64,000 nt of DNA, from the NCBI RefSeq assembly GCF_900110105.1, contig NZ_FOCL01000001.1, positions 930,001 through 994,000 on the forward strand, written 5' to 3'. A model generated the notes under the pieces. It did not search any database, was not told where the DNA came from, and saw only the letters and a program-made list of their open reading frames with translations. Every line of letters starts with the position of its first letter. The first letter of the stretch is position 1. The stretch is from Mucilaginibacter gossypiicola (lineage in GTDB: Bacteria > Bacteroidota > Bacteroidia > Sphingobacteriales > Sphingobacteriaceae). Shown one piece after another: positions 36,818 to 45,086 of the stretch. A program made the position numbers and the translations under genes.

Positions 36818-38389
36818 CTAAATGAAATATCTAAGATCTTCTGACTGATAGCCTTTTGGCAAACGCCGTCCGTTCAAAAACAGCGTGGGGGTTGTCGCAA
36901 TTTCAGCCATCCGACACCATTCTCTGGACATGTTAAGCATGTGCTGGGTATTCCGGTGAATATCCTTCCTGTATTTTTTACTCCACTTTTGAAACTTTCG
37001 CTTTCTGTACCAGTCATGCATCGCCTTCCTCAGGTAATTATCATTTTCGGTATCCTGTAGCGACAATAAGGTTGACGCAACCTTATTTCTTTCATCATCT
37101 TCGTCACTTGGCGTATAAAAAACAACTTGCAACTTTATATCACTCCTCAAAGGAAGCCATTCCTCTAAGGTCCTGTGGATTTTAGCGCAAGGTCCGCAAA
37201 AGGGATCTGAAACCATGGTCAACGTCAGTTTGGCATCCGGGTCACCTAATATTAGTGTGTCCATTCCATCGGGTAACTTGTAATTTGCTTCCTGTTCCAG
37301 CAATTGATGAAATCGATTTCTATTGAATTTAAACTGCTGTAGTTGCAATTGAAGGGGGGCAATTTGTTTACTTGCCGCCAAGTATGGTTTAACGAAGATC
37401 CACATGATAACCGGCACAGCCAATAGCAGAAAAATCAAATAAAGCTCCCTCCAACCATTAAAATTAAAATGATGAAATAATTGATTCGAAGTCAGGAAAA
37501 ACTCGATCCAAAAAATAGCCTGCACGGAGCAACATAGTACACACCATTGCTTTGCGACAACACCCTGATAATAAATAGAAAAGAAGGTATATGGCAATGC
37601 CAATGCATTAAGTAAAGCAATGGTAGCTAAATAGTTAAGACTGCCCTGGCTGAACAGCGTTAACAACCATGTTCCTGCAAAATAAAAGAAGCCAACCTCA
37701 CTCCAGCTTAACTGTGCAGTAATTTTTGCAGCCCGGGAAGATAGGATCGCATTACATCTTTGTTCCTTCGCTCCGCAAATTTTTTGAATCAGAGGGTTAT
37801 TCTCATCTATATTTTGAATCAGAAGAACCATCGACACCAGAACACCACAGGTTTTTATAAGCAACAAGGTTGTGATTCTCGCATTAAAGGACCGCAAATA
37901 CGAAGAGTTGAGTGCAAAAAAGGATATCAAAAAAAATATAATACAAGCAATTACAAAGGGGATACGGATACTTTCTAAAACTTCGTTCATCCGTTTGGAC
38001 AGATAACCCGGTTCAGCTGAATGGGCTTCCTTTTCCGCAACGAGGATATATCCGGAATATGAATCTCTGAATTCTTCGATAGTTAAACTTTTGTTTCGCC
38101 AATCCTCATTCGATACCACGAAAGCCCGCTCGCTTCTCTTTGTAACAACGGCAAACTCCGCACCCTTAAGCTGGGCGATATAAGGTGTCGGCACATCTGC
38201 TAACTGATCAAATTTCAGGCAGTATGCAGCATTGGGAATTTTCCAGTTATCCAGCACATCACTAATAGCTCTGAATGTTCCATAATCCGGATGGATCAGT
38301 AGTTGTTCCCGCACACTTTTTGAAGTTACAGGTACTTTAAGCGCTTGGATGAATCGGGCAACAACAGATGCGAAATTATCGGCTTTCAT
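36818..38389 (-). CDS. C39-like/VKOR/thioredoxin fusion oxidoreductase 2
   Basis: 523 residues from the ATG at 38389. It has the same domain order as the gene at 30237: a C39-like domain lacking the catalytic Cys (HPDYGTFRAISDVLDNW), a VKOR membrane domain (CGAKEQRC at about 200 and QWCVLC at about 281), then a thioredoxin domain with DPFCGPCAK (about 398). The two paralogues have clearly diverged. This one is next to the six-cysteine precursor group, so each oxidoreductase appears matched to one precursor type. The TTG two codons upstream is a less likely start. Confidence 0.85.
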   Translation of the reverse strand: MKADNFASVVARFIQALKVPVTSKSVREQLLIHPDYGTFRAISDVLDNWKIPNAAYCLKFDQLADVPTPYIAQLKGAEFAVVTKRSERAFVVSNEDWRNKSLTIEEFRDSYSGYILVAEKEAHSAEPGYLSKRMNEVLESIRIPFVIACIIFFLISFFALNSSYLRSFNARITTLLLIKTCGVLVSMVLLIQNIDENNPLIQKICGAKEQRCNAILSSRAAKITAQLSWSEVGFFYFAGTWLLTLFSQGSLNYLATIALLNALALPYTFFSIYYQGVVAKQWCVLCCSVQAIFWIEFFLTSNQLFHHFNFNGWRELYLIFLLLAVPVIMWIFVKPYLAASKQIAPLQLQLQQFKFNRNRFHQLLEQEANYKLPDGMDTLILGDPDAKLTLTMVSDPFCGPCAKIHRTLEEWLPLRSDIKLQVVFYTPSDEDDERNKVASTLLSLQDTENDNYLRKAMHDWYRKRKFQKWSKKYRKDIHRNTQHMLNMSREWCRMAEIATTPTLFLNGRRLPKGYQSEDLRYFI

Positions 38390-38922
38390 AAGCAAAATGC
38401 AATTTTGTGATACTCTACGGCAATAACTTTCAGTATTTATTTACCGGGACAGGTTTAAGCTCTATTTATAATTTTTTTGAGACAAAGTCCTAACTTGATT
38501 ACTGTAAAAACAACACGAATCAAGGTCATCAATAGGAAACTTTTCCTAATCTCAAATTGGCTGCAGCAATTTAAATTTCCATTTGATAAAAACCAAATTT
38601 TTATTGCTTTAATATTGTTGGAATCACACTTAAAACAATTTTACCATAGCGCAATGTATCCGTTTAACGGAGTCCGATTTACCGGTAGCAATTGAAAACG
38701 GCGAGAAAAACGTTTGATAACATTGTAGATGATTAGATAACTCTCTTCCACTTGTTCTATTTTTAATATTGTCAGTTAAACTGGCATAAATGTTTTCCAA
38801 TTATGACTTGGTATAATCTTGGCAGCAGAGGTCCAGCAAACATGGCGTCACACAATACACCGCCATCAGGAGAACACCCTCGAGCTATCCTTGAATTACT
38901 GCGCACAAACAATTTTCTACAT
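38390..38922. other. Intergenic DNA, no gene seen
   Basis: About 530 bp between the mutase and oxidoreductase 2. A 72-residue plus-strand frame has no family resemblance. No GG-leader start (MKKLKL-type) occurs here. It should hold the promoter of oxidoreductase 2. Confidence 0.45.
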
Positions 38923-40074
38923 TTATACTGAAATAGTTTTTAATTTTGCCTGATAAGCGCCCACGGGCTGTTTATTCAATATATGCCTCGCCTTTTTTAA
39001 CGCTGCAGCGATTACCTGATGCATGTCATAATATTTATATTCTGCCAAACGTCCTCCGAATATCACATTTTGTTCAAGCTTGCTTAATTCTACATATTTT
39101 TTCAAGATCTCTTCGTTTCTGACGTCATTTATTGGGTAATAAGCTTCCTTTTCGACGGATGATTCATCAGAAAACTCCCGGGTAATAACAGTCTTTGATT
39201 GCGTACCGAATTCAAAATGTTTATGCTCAATGGTACGCGTATAGGGAACCTTAATATCCGTTGAATTAATGATGGCCACACCTTGATAATTCGCAACACC
39301 TAATACCTCATGTTCAAAACGAAGGCTCCTGTATTCGAGCAGCCCAAATTTGTAATCATAGAATTCGTCAAGTTTACCGGTATAAACAATAGCGTTTGCC
39401 ATTCCGGCGACCTCATTCCTGTTTTTGAAAAAATCACAATTCAATCTTACTTCCACCCCAGATAACAAGCCGTCAATCAGCTTATTATAGCCTCCGACGG
39501 GAATACCCTGGTACGTGTCATTAAAGTAATTATTATCGTAGTTAAAACGTACAGGCAGGCGCTTGATAATAAATTTTGGTAGGTCAATAGCTTTTCGTCC
39601 CCATTGTTTCTCTGTATAACCCTTAATGAGCTTGTTGTAAATATCCACTCCAACCATACTGATTGCCTGCTCTTCGAGGTTATTAGGATGGATGATGCCA
39701 GCTTCTTTCACTTGTTCTGCTATTTTGTCCATCGCCTCCTGCGGTGTTTTAACTTTCCACATTTGGTAAAAAGTATTCATATTAAATGGCATGTTATATA
39801 ATACTCCTTGATATTCTGCAAGCGGAGAATAAATAAAGTGATTAAACGGGACAAAAGAATTCACATATTCCCATATCGTCCTATCGTTGGTATGAAAAAT
39901 ATGAGGGCCGTATTTGTGAACATTAATCCCTTCAATTTGTTCACAGTAGACATTCCCTCCGGCATGACACCGTTTATCGATGACCAAGCACTTTCTACCG
40001 GCATCAGTCATTTCCCTGGCAAATACGGCACCGAATAATCCAGCTCCGACTATCAAATAATCATAAACTGCCAT
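38923..40074 (-). CDS. glf: UDP-galactopyranose mutase
   Basis: 383 residues, the usual family length. The N-terminal FAD site YLIVGAGLFGAVFARE, the conserved YGPHIFHTND block, and the late FGGRLAEYKYYDMHQVIAAA are diagnostic. It converts UDP-galactopyranose to UDP-galactofuranose with reduced FAD. It lies in the same minus-strand run as three glycosyltransferases, which suggests that galactofuranose is added to something made here. A decayed second copy of its 3' end is at 32190-32425. Confidence 0.93.
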   Translation of the reverse strand: MAVYDYLIVGAGLFGAVFAREMTDAGRKCLVIDKRCHAGGNVYCEQIEGINVHKYGPHIFHTNDRTIWEYVNSFVPFNHFIYSPLAEYQGVLYNMPFNMNTFYQMWKVKTPQEAMDKIAEQVKEAGIIHPNNLEEQAISMVGVDIYNKLIKGYTEKQWGRKAIDLPKFIIKRLPVRFNYDNNYFNDTYQGIPVGGYNKLIDGLLSGVEVRLNCDFFKNRNEVAGMANAIVYTGKLDEFYDYKFGLLEYRSLRFEHEVLGVANYQGVAIINSTDIKVPYTRTIEHKHFEFGTQSKTVITREFSDESSVEKEAYYPINDVRNEEILKKYVELSKLEQNVIFGGRLAEYKYYDMHQVIAAALKKARHILNKQPVGAYQAKLKTISV

Positions 40075-40168
40075 GTTGAATTTGCTTTTTAAGTTATCAA
40101 CGCCCCGTTCCTTCCGGGCACAATTCCCAATATTGAGCTAACCTGTATTTATTTATGTGTCTTTTTGA

Positions 40169-41410
40169 CTAAGAATAACTTGCTTCTTGCCCGGATCGTG
40201 CCAGTTCTGAAAAAGTCTCTCGGATGAAATAAAACAAAACATATTTCGATCTTTCGGACAGTTTAAGATGTTGATTTATCAGGCATCCCATTCTTTTGAG
40301 CGTCCCCCTATAATCCCCTGTATTGATTGCCGGTTCCAAAAGCATTTCGTTACATAGCGCAGTCCAGGAGATTAGCCATGCAGGGATATCTCCGGGCTGT
40401 TCCAATTCGATAGATTGGACATCCTGGCAGATCTCTGATAACATTTCCTTGTTCTGCAGATAAGAAATACCTACCTCTTCGCTATCAAAGAATGGCAGGA
40501 AGAGCGCTCTCATCATCCCATCATATAACAAGGGCGTATTACCGAACAATTCCGGTACAAAAAGATTAATAATTTTAATAAGGGAAACATGCAGGTAAAA
40601 TGCAAAAGTAATTTGTGTTTCCTCATCAGAAGCTTCATTTCCCATAGCCTTCCCTTCGATTGCTGAGAGTAAATCACTAAATACGGAATTCTTAGTTTGC
40701 AGCATCGCGGTAACGAGTTCCAGTTCCTTTTGCGCATCGATATAATTTCTAATCATTTGAAATTGTTCCATTTTAAGCTGTACGGATCCTATTCGCTCGC
40801 CATTTACCAATCTGGGGCGGGTACCGTTGGCATGGTGGATTACGATATCATTTGGAGGGGCAAACAATTCACTCATGTAGTGTGACATCGCCCAAAACTG
40901 TTTGGGTAGCAGCCCCCAGATTACATCTGTTTTATTCTCCTGAAGTATATCGTTCATGGCTGACTGATCAGCAATTGGAAGTATTTCAAAATCGTATTGT
41001 AAAATCAACTTGTAAACAGCAAGCGTCTTTTCGTTACATCTGATGACGGAAAAACCGACATTAACTTCATTCCCTGAACCGTGTTCGGGCTGAAATGCAA
41101 AATCTTTACCATATATAGCATGTTCGATCAATCCTGAGCATTTATCAAAAAACTGAATATCGATATCCGCATAAATAATGACATCGTCCCAATTCTCCTT
41201 TATCTTTTCAATTAAGAATTCTATTTTTCTTTGCTGGATATAGTAAAACCCTTTGGACGCGAAGTCGCCATTCCCGTCCCCGGCCCGACCCATATACTTA
41301 ATATGAACATCCCAGTCATCTCGTATACTACCAGAAAAAACATCTTTAATTTCACTTAGTTCGTCAGTATAAATTGAGAATAACTTCATTCTCTTGTTGA
41401 TCTGTGCCAT
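40169..41410 (-). CDS. GT-A-fold nucleotide-sugar transferase
   Basis: 413 residues. The N-terminal half shows FYYIQQRKIEFLIEKIKENW then IYADIDIQFF, a DxD metal motif like that of nucleotide-diphospho-sugar transferases, and a later HHANGTRP segment typical of the fold. The C-terminal about 170 residues are helical and unassigned. No signal peptide or membrane helix is visible, so it is cytoplasmic. The donor could be UDP-galactofuranose or another UDP-sugar. Confidence 0.7.
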   Translation of the reverse strand: MAQINKRMKLFSIYTDELSEIKDVFSGSIRDDWDVHIKYMGRAGDGNGDFASKGFYYIQQRKIEFLIEKIKENWDDVIIYADIDIQFFDKCSGLIEHAIYGKDFAFQPEHGSGNEVNVGFSVIRCNEKTLAVYKLILQYDFEILPIADQSAMNDILQENKTDVIWGLLPKQFWAMSHYMSELFAPPNDIVIHHANGTRPRLVNGERIGSVQLKMEQFQMIRNYIDAQKELELVTAMLQTKNSVFSDLLSAIEGKAMGNEASDEETQITFAFYLHVSLIKIINLFVPELFGNTPLLYDGMMRALFLPFFDSEEVGISYLQNKEMLSEICQDVQSIELEQPGDIPAWLISWTALCNEMLLEPAINTGDYRGTLKRMGCLINQHLKLSERSKYVLFYFIRETFSELARSGQEASYS

Positions 41411-41525
41411 AGACGGTATGATTTTTTTATTTCTCTACTGTGTTAATTGGGGACTATCTATCTGATATACATCCTGACAGTATTTAAGTCAAAGCATTAT
41501 TCAAAAGATGTTTCCCATTTTTCAT

Positions 41526-43406
41526 TTAAGCTATCATTTCATCGCAGGCGTTCTTTTCGAATCTTGCTATGGTCATTCTGAAGAATGCTATCAGTTTGTC
41601 GACGTGATAATCAAATGAAAAAACTAAGCGTTCGGATGCAATATTATTCCTCAGTTTCCGCATTTGCACTTTGTCACGCAGTTGGCTTGCGAGCTCTTCC
41701 GCTGAATTAAATAAGATGCCGATATCCAGTTTTTCAATCAGAGACTGTGTTGCGACGATGTTCCCTGTGTTATTTTTAAGGATCATGGGGAGACCAGCAG
41801 CAGCGAGTGTCGACATTCTTGCAGGATAATTCAAATCAGGCCAGCTTGCTTTCATATATTGTCCACTATTGCTACTTGCAAATAAATGTAACCACCCAGC
41901 ATCATATTTAGAGAATTCAGTGATCCAGTCTTTCGGTGCACATTGAGGATAGACATGGATATAACCCGTTGAATGAAGGAAATTTGAATTAATCTCCCCT
42001 TTCCAAAACGAATTATACATATCACCGTAGAAATGTAGATGAATTTTTTCTTTGACAAGCAAGCTGATAATATCTCCGGTCAATCCATACGGTCGTCCTG
42101 GAATTACGGTATGAACTTGACCGTCTAGGTCGGATAACAATTCCGCTTTTTCCCCCATGAACCATTCTCTTTTGGGTAGGTCGCCATCCAAAATGAAGCT
42201 TTTAGACGCATCCGCAGGTAAAAATTGTGAAAACCATTCTTCGCTCTCGGGGTTGATAAATATTCTGCCATCGGCATTTACAAACAGCTCTATCAGCTCC
42301 TTCCATGTACCGTTCTGCCGGCAATTAAATGGACCTTCTTTAAAGTGCCAAACAAAAGGAATCTTGAGCCCGCTTCTTAAAATATAATTGGCTATAGGAA
42401 CAGCCTGATGGTTCAATAAAGCATAAATTATATCCGGGTTGATCTCTTTGACCTGTTGCTGCCAGTCATCTAAAGATATGTCGATAATGTTACCGAAAGG
42501 TAATGGCCCTGTTGTATTGTAATAGGCAGGGTTACTCAGCCATAGGCCATACAATTGATGCCCTCGTTCTTCGAACGCTCTGATCCGCTCTGCATTATAT
42601 GACAGCTCGCCAACAAGCAAAATTTTAAGTGGATTCTCCGCTTCTACAGTAATTTTGCCTCTGAAGCGCTCGTATTCCAGAAATTCATCAATAAGAATGC
42701 CTGCTGAAGACTTGAATCGCAAGGGATGTTTAACATTATAGTATTGCTTATACAAATAAAGTCCGCCTCCATACAGCTCATTAATGATTTTATGCCGTTG
42801 CTCCGGGTGATCTACCCACTCACACGTAATTTGATTGGTAGCGACAAAACTCCCGAAGGCTTTGAGTTTGGCCCAAAACATCTGGTCGAGGTCATCCAGG
42901 ACAATTTCGCTACGCTCCGTCCACCTGTTCTTACACTTTTGATGCAATACCTGCACGAGCTGCAAGGGCATCCCATTGATTTTACCTGTAGACGCAATAC
43001 CTCTGCTATCCGACGATGAATCGAAATAATTATGCAATACTCCTGAATAAGCTAAAATAGCATCCGAATTTTCAATTGCGTCCATTAAGGAACTTAGGTG
43101 ATCTGCATAATAAATATCATCGGAGGGCAGGTATGAAATTAAGTTAAACCGGGCAAGTTCCATTCCCCAGTTGAGACAAAAGCCTACGCCTTCATTTGTG
43201 GAGTTCGAATAAATACGGATTTTATTATCCTGTATATAATCTTTAAGAATATCATCAGTGTAATCAGAACTTCCGTCATTGATAATAATTAATTCCCAAT
43301 TTTCAAATGTTTGTAAACGCAGACTGGCAATAGCTCTTGATATAAACGCACCCTGATTGTAGGTAGGCATGATTACTGATATGCCTTCGTAGTTTTGGTT
43401 TTGCAT
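41526..43406 (-). CDS. Two-domain glycosyltransferase (GT2 plus GT4-like)
   Basis: 626 residues. The N-terminal GT2 domain (about 1-250) starts ISVIMPTYNQGAFISRAIASL and has IINDGSSDYTDD and SYLPSDDIYY. The C-terminal half (about 265-600) looks like a GT-B transferase (HFKEGPFNCRQNG, YGLTGDI, LKNNTGNIVATQSLIEKLDI). Fusions of this kind can add two sugars in turn. The C-terminal half is the source of the decayed copy at 32502-33370. It is followed by the nucleotide-sugar transferase and preceded by the GT25 gene, all in one minus-strand run. Confidence 0.75.
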   Translation of the reverse strand: MQNQNYEGISVIMPTYNQGAFISRAIASLRLQTFENWELIIINDGSSDYTDDILKDYIQDNKIRIYSNSTNEGVGFCLNWGMELARFNLISYLPSDDIYYADHLSSLMDAIENSDAILAYSGVLHNYFDSSSDSRGIASTGKINGMPLQLVQVLHQKCKNRWTERSEIVLDDLDQMFWAKLKAFGSFVATNQITCEWVDHPEQRHKIINELYGGGLYLYKQYYNVKHPLRFKSSAGILIDEFLEYERFRGKITVEAENPLKILLVGELSYNAERIRAFEERGHQLYGLWLSNPAYYNTTGPLPFGNIIDISLDDWQQQVKEINPDIIYALLNHQAVPIANYILRSGLKIPFVWHFKEGPFNCRQNGTWKELIELFVNADGRIFINPESEEWFSQFLPADASKSFILDGDLPKREWFMGEKAELLSDLDGQVHTVIPGRPYGLTGDIISLLVKEKIHLHFYGDMYNSFWKGEINSNFLHSTGYIHVYPQCAPKDWITEFSKYDAGWLHLFASSNSGQYMKASWPDLNYPARMSTLAAAGLPMILKNNTGNIVATQSLIEKLDIGILFNSAEELASQLRDKVQMRKLRNNIASERLVFSFDYHVDKLIAFFRMTIARFEKNACDEMIA

Positions 43407-43421
43407 AGGTTTAAATATCGG

Positions 43422-44768
43422 TTAAGGGTTAATCAACCTTGGAGACTCCCTTTTTTGTTTATACAAACTGATAAAGCCCTTTGCAGCCTGTATATAACTC
43501 AATCGATTTGACGATAGTTCATAAAGCGGCGCAATATCCGCTCTTGCGCTTGATTCATTTTTCTCATCTGACAGGCCGCTCGGAACGGAGATAAACGGGT
43601 ACATCACCATTTTATGACTGGTAATTTCGGATAATGGATGATTGATACTGGGTTGATTGTTAAAGGATTCACTCAGGATTTTCTCAAAGAGCTTATTATA
43701 AACAACAATAAAACCCGCATCTTGAAAACTGCTAATCCAAAATCTCGTTTCACATACTGGAACTGCACTATCGAAACCGCTTATCCCCCCTAATAAAAGG
43801 CCAACGCCTTGCTGATGGGCTTCTATAATATTGTTAATAAATTTCCCTCTGGCGTAATCTGCTGTAAAACGATGCCCGGAATTACAAATGATAACTATAT
43901 CTTCATCGCTCAAGGATACGGACCTCAAAATATGTCCGATGCTTGCTACAAAAGCTGAGTCGGGCTTCCCTGCAATAGGATCAGTAATAAATTTGAGGTC
44001 AAATTCAGGTTTATCTTTAAATTCGCGAAAAATCACCTCTTTCAGCGGCAAACTATCAGAGCAACCTATAATAAAAGTTGGAATGCTAATTCCCTCATAC
44101 AGATGCTCCTCATTATATTCAAATTCAATACTTTTTCCATTATAAAAAGCATCTACCGTATTCAAGTCCGATATACGCTCTGAACTTTTTGCGAATAATT
44201 GATGAACATGCCCCATTCTTGCGTTTTTATGTGTCACGTCAGAATACCCAAATTCCTTTTGGACCGAGATAAAAGGATGAAGCAAGAATTTATTTCGAGC
44301 TATATCGGAAACGACAATATCAGCATCGTCGCCCTCTTTGAAGTTAAATTCGATAATGGAACGAAAAAGGCGCCGAAAAATGATTACAAATTGGAAGCCA
44401 GTAAATTGTTCCATCCAATATAAACCGGGCCGTACCTGAATCGTGCTCTTCACGCAGCTTACCCCGCCAGCCAGGAGGTCACCGTCAAATTCGCTAACCA
44501 GTGCTATACTGGATGCCAAATATTCTAAAGAATATTGGTCGGTAAACTCATGATCATCTTCACAAATAAGAATATATTCGTCCTGCCTATCCATACAATT
44601 CAGAATAATTTGTCGTATGGTTATCCATAGCCCCATAGCGCCTATCGGATGTTCATATCCTTCAACCAATGATAAATCGAATTCCGGCTTCCGGTCAAAT
44701 TGCTCCAGGACGGATCCTCTCCGATCTGGCCTTTTTCTCAGATTGATGGCAAATGTCTTTATTTTCAT
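43422..44768 (-). CDS. GT25-like glycosyltransferase with a degenerate tandem domain
   Basis: 448 residues made of two homologous halves. The first (about 1-225) is a GT25/LPS-type transferase: FAINLRKRPDRR, GLWITIRQIIL and ICEDDHEF with D71-D72. The second (about 230-430) repeats the layout (KPEFDL, HILRSVSLSDEDIVIIC, GGISG..FW, YPFISV), but the acidic pair is replaced by N-S-G before His299, so it should be inactive as a transferase. It is the first gene of the minus-strand glycosyltransferase run, divergent from the exporter, 15 bp before the GT2/GT4 gene. Confidence 0.75.
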   Translation of the reverse strand: MKIKTFAINLRKRPDRRGSVLEQFDRKPEFDLSLVEGYEHPIGAMGLWITIRQIILNCMDRQDEYILICEDDHEFTDQYSLEYLASSIALVSEFDGDLLAGGVSCVKSTIQVRPGLYWMEQFTGFQFVIIFRRLFRSIIEFNFKEGDDADIVVSDIARNKFLLHPFISVQKEFGYSDVTHKNARMGHVHQLFAKSSERISDLNTVDAFYNGKSIEFEYNEEHLYEGISIPTFIIGCSDSLPLKEVIFREFKDKPEFDLKFITDPIAGKPDSAFVASIGHILRSVSLSDEDIVIICNSGHRFTADYARGKFINNIIEAHQQGVGLLLGGISGFDSAVPVCETRFWISSFQDAGFIVVYNKLFEKILSESFNNQPSINHPLSEITSHKMVMYPFISVPSGLSDEKNESSARADIAPLYELSSNRLSYIQAAKGFISLYKQKRESPRLINP

Positions 44769-44873
44769 AAAGGTTAAAAACTCATAATATAATATTAAAT
44801 GGCAAATGTCAAGAACAACAAAACAATACGCCCAAGCCGGAATTAACCTTCCTCAATATCGGACGCAATACCA

Positions 44874-44896
44874 TTGGCGTCTGATTCAGACGCCAA
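44874..44896. promoter_or_regulatory. Perfect 23-bp palindrome between divergent operons
   Basis: Arms TTGGCGTCTGA and TCAGACGCCAA meet at a single T. It lies in the 318-bp region between the divergently transcribed glycosyltransferase run and the exporter operon, so it cannot be a normal terminator for either. A dimeric regulator binding site is the simplest reading. The same site could control both peptide glycosylation and export. Confidence 0.55.
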
Positions 44897-45086
44897 GAAA
44901 CAACGGCAACTGCCAATGCTTACATGCCTTGCATTCCATGAAATAATATCTGATTGAGCGAATCGTCTAGGTTTACTTCAGGTTTAAGTTTATATTTTTT
45001 AAATATATATATAAATAAATGGATAAAAATAAATTATAAGAAAAATCTTTTAGATTTACCTACCTTAATCTTCATCAAACCTAATT

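Noticed and set aside
38477..38695. 72-residue plus-strand ORF
   Set aside because: Weak composition, no family resemblance and no supporting site; treated as intergenic.
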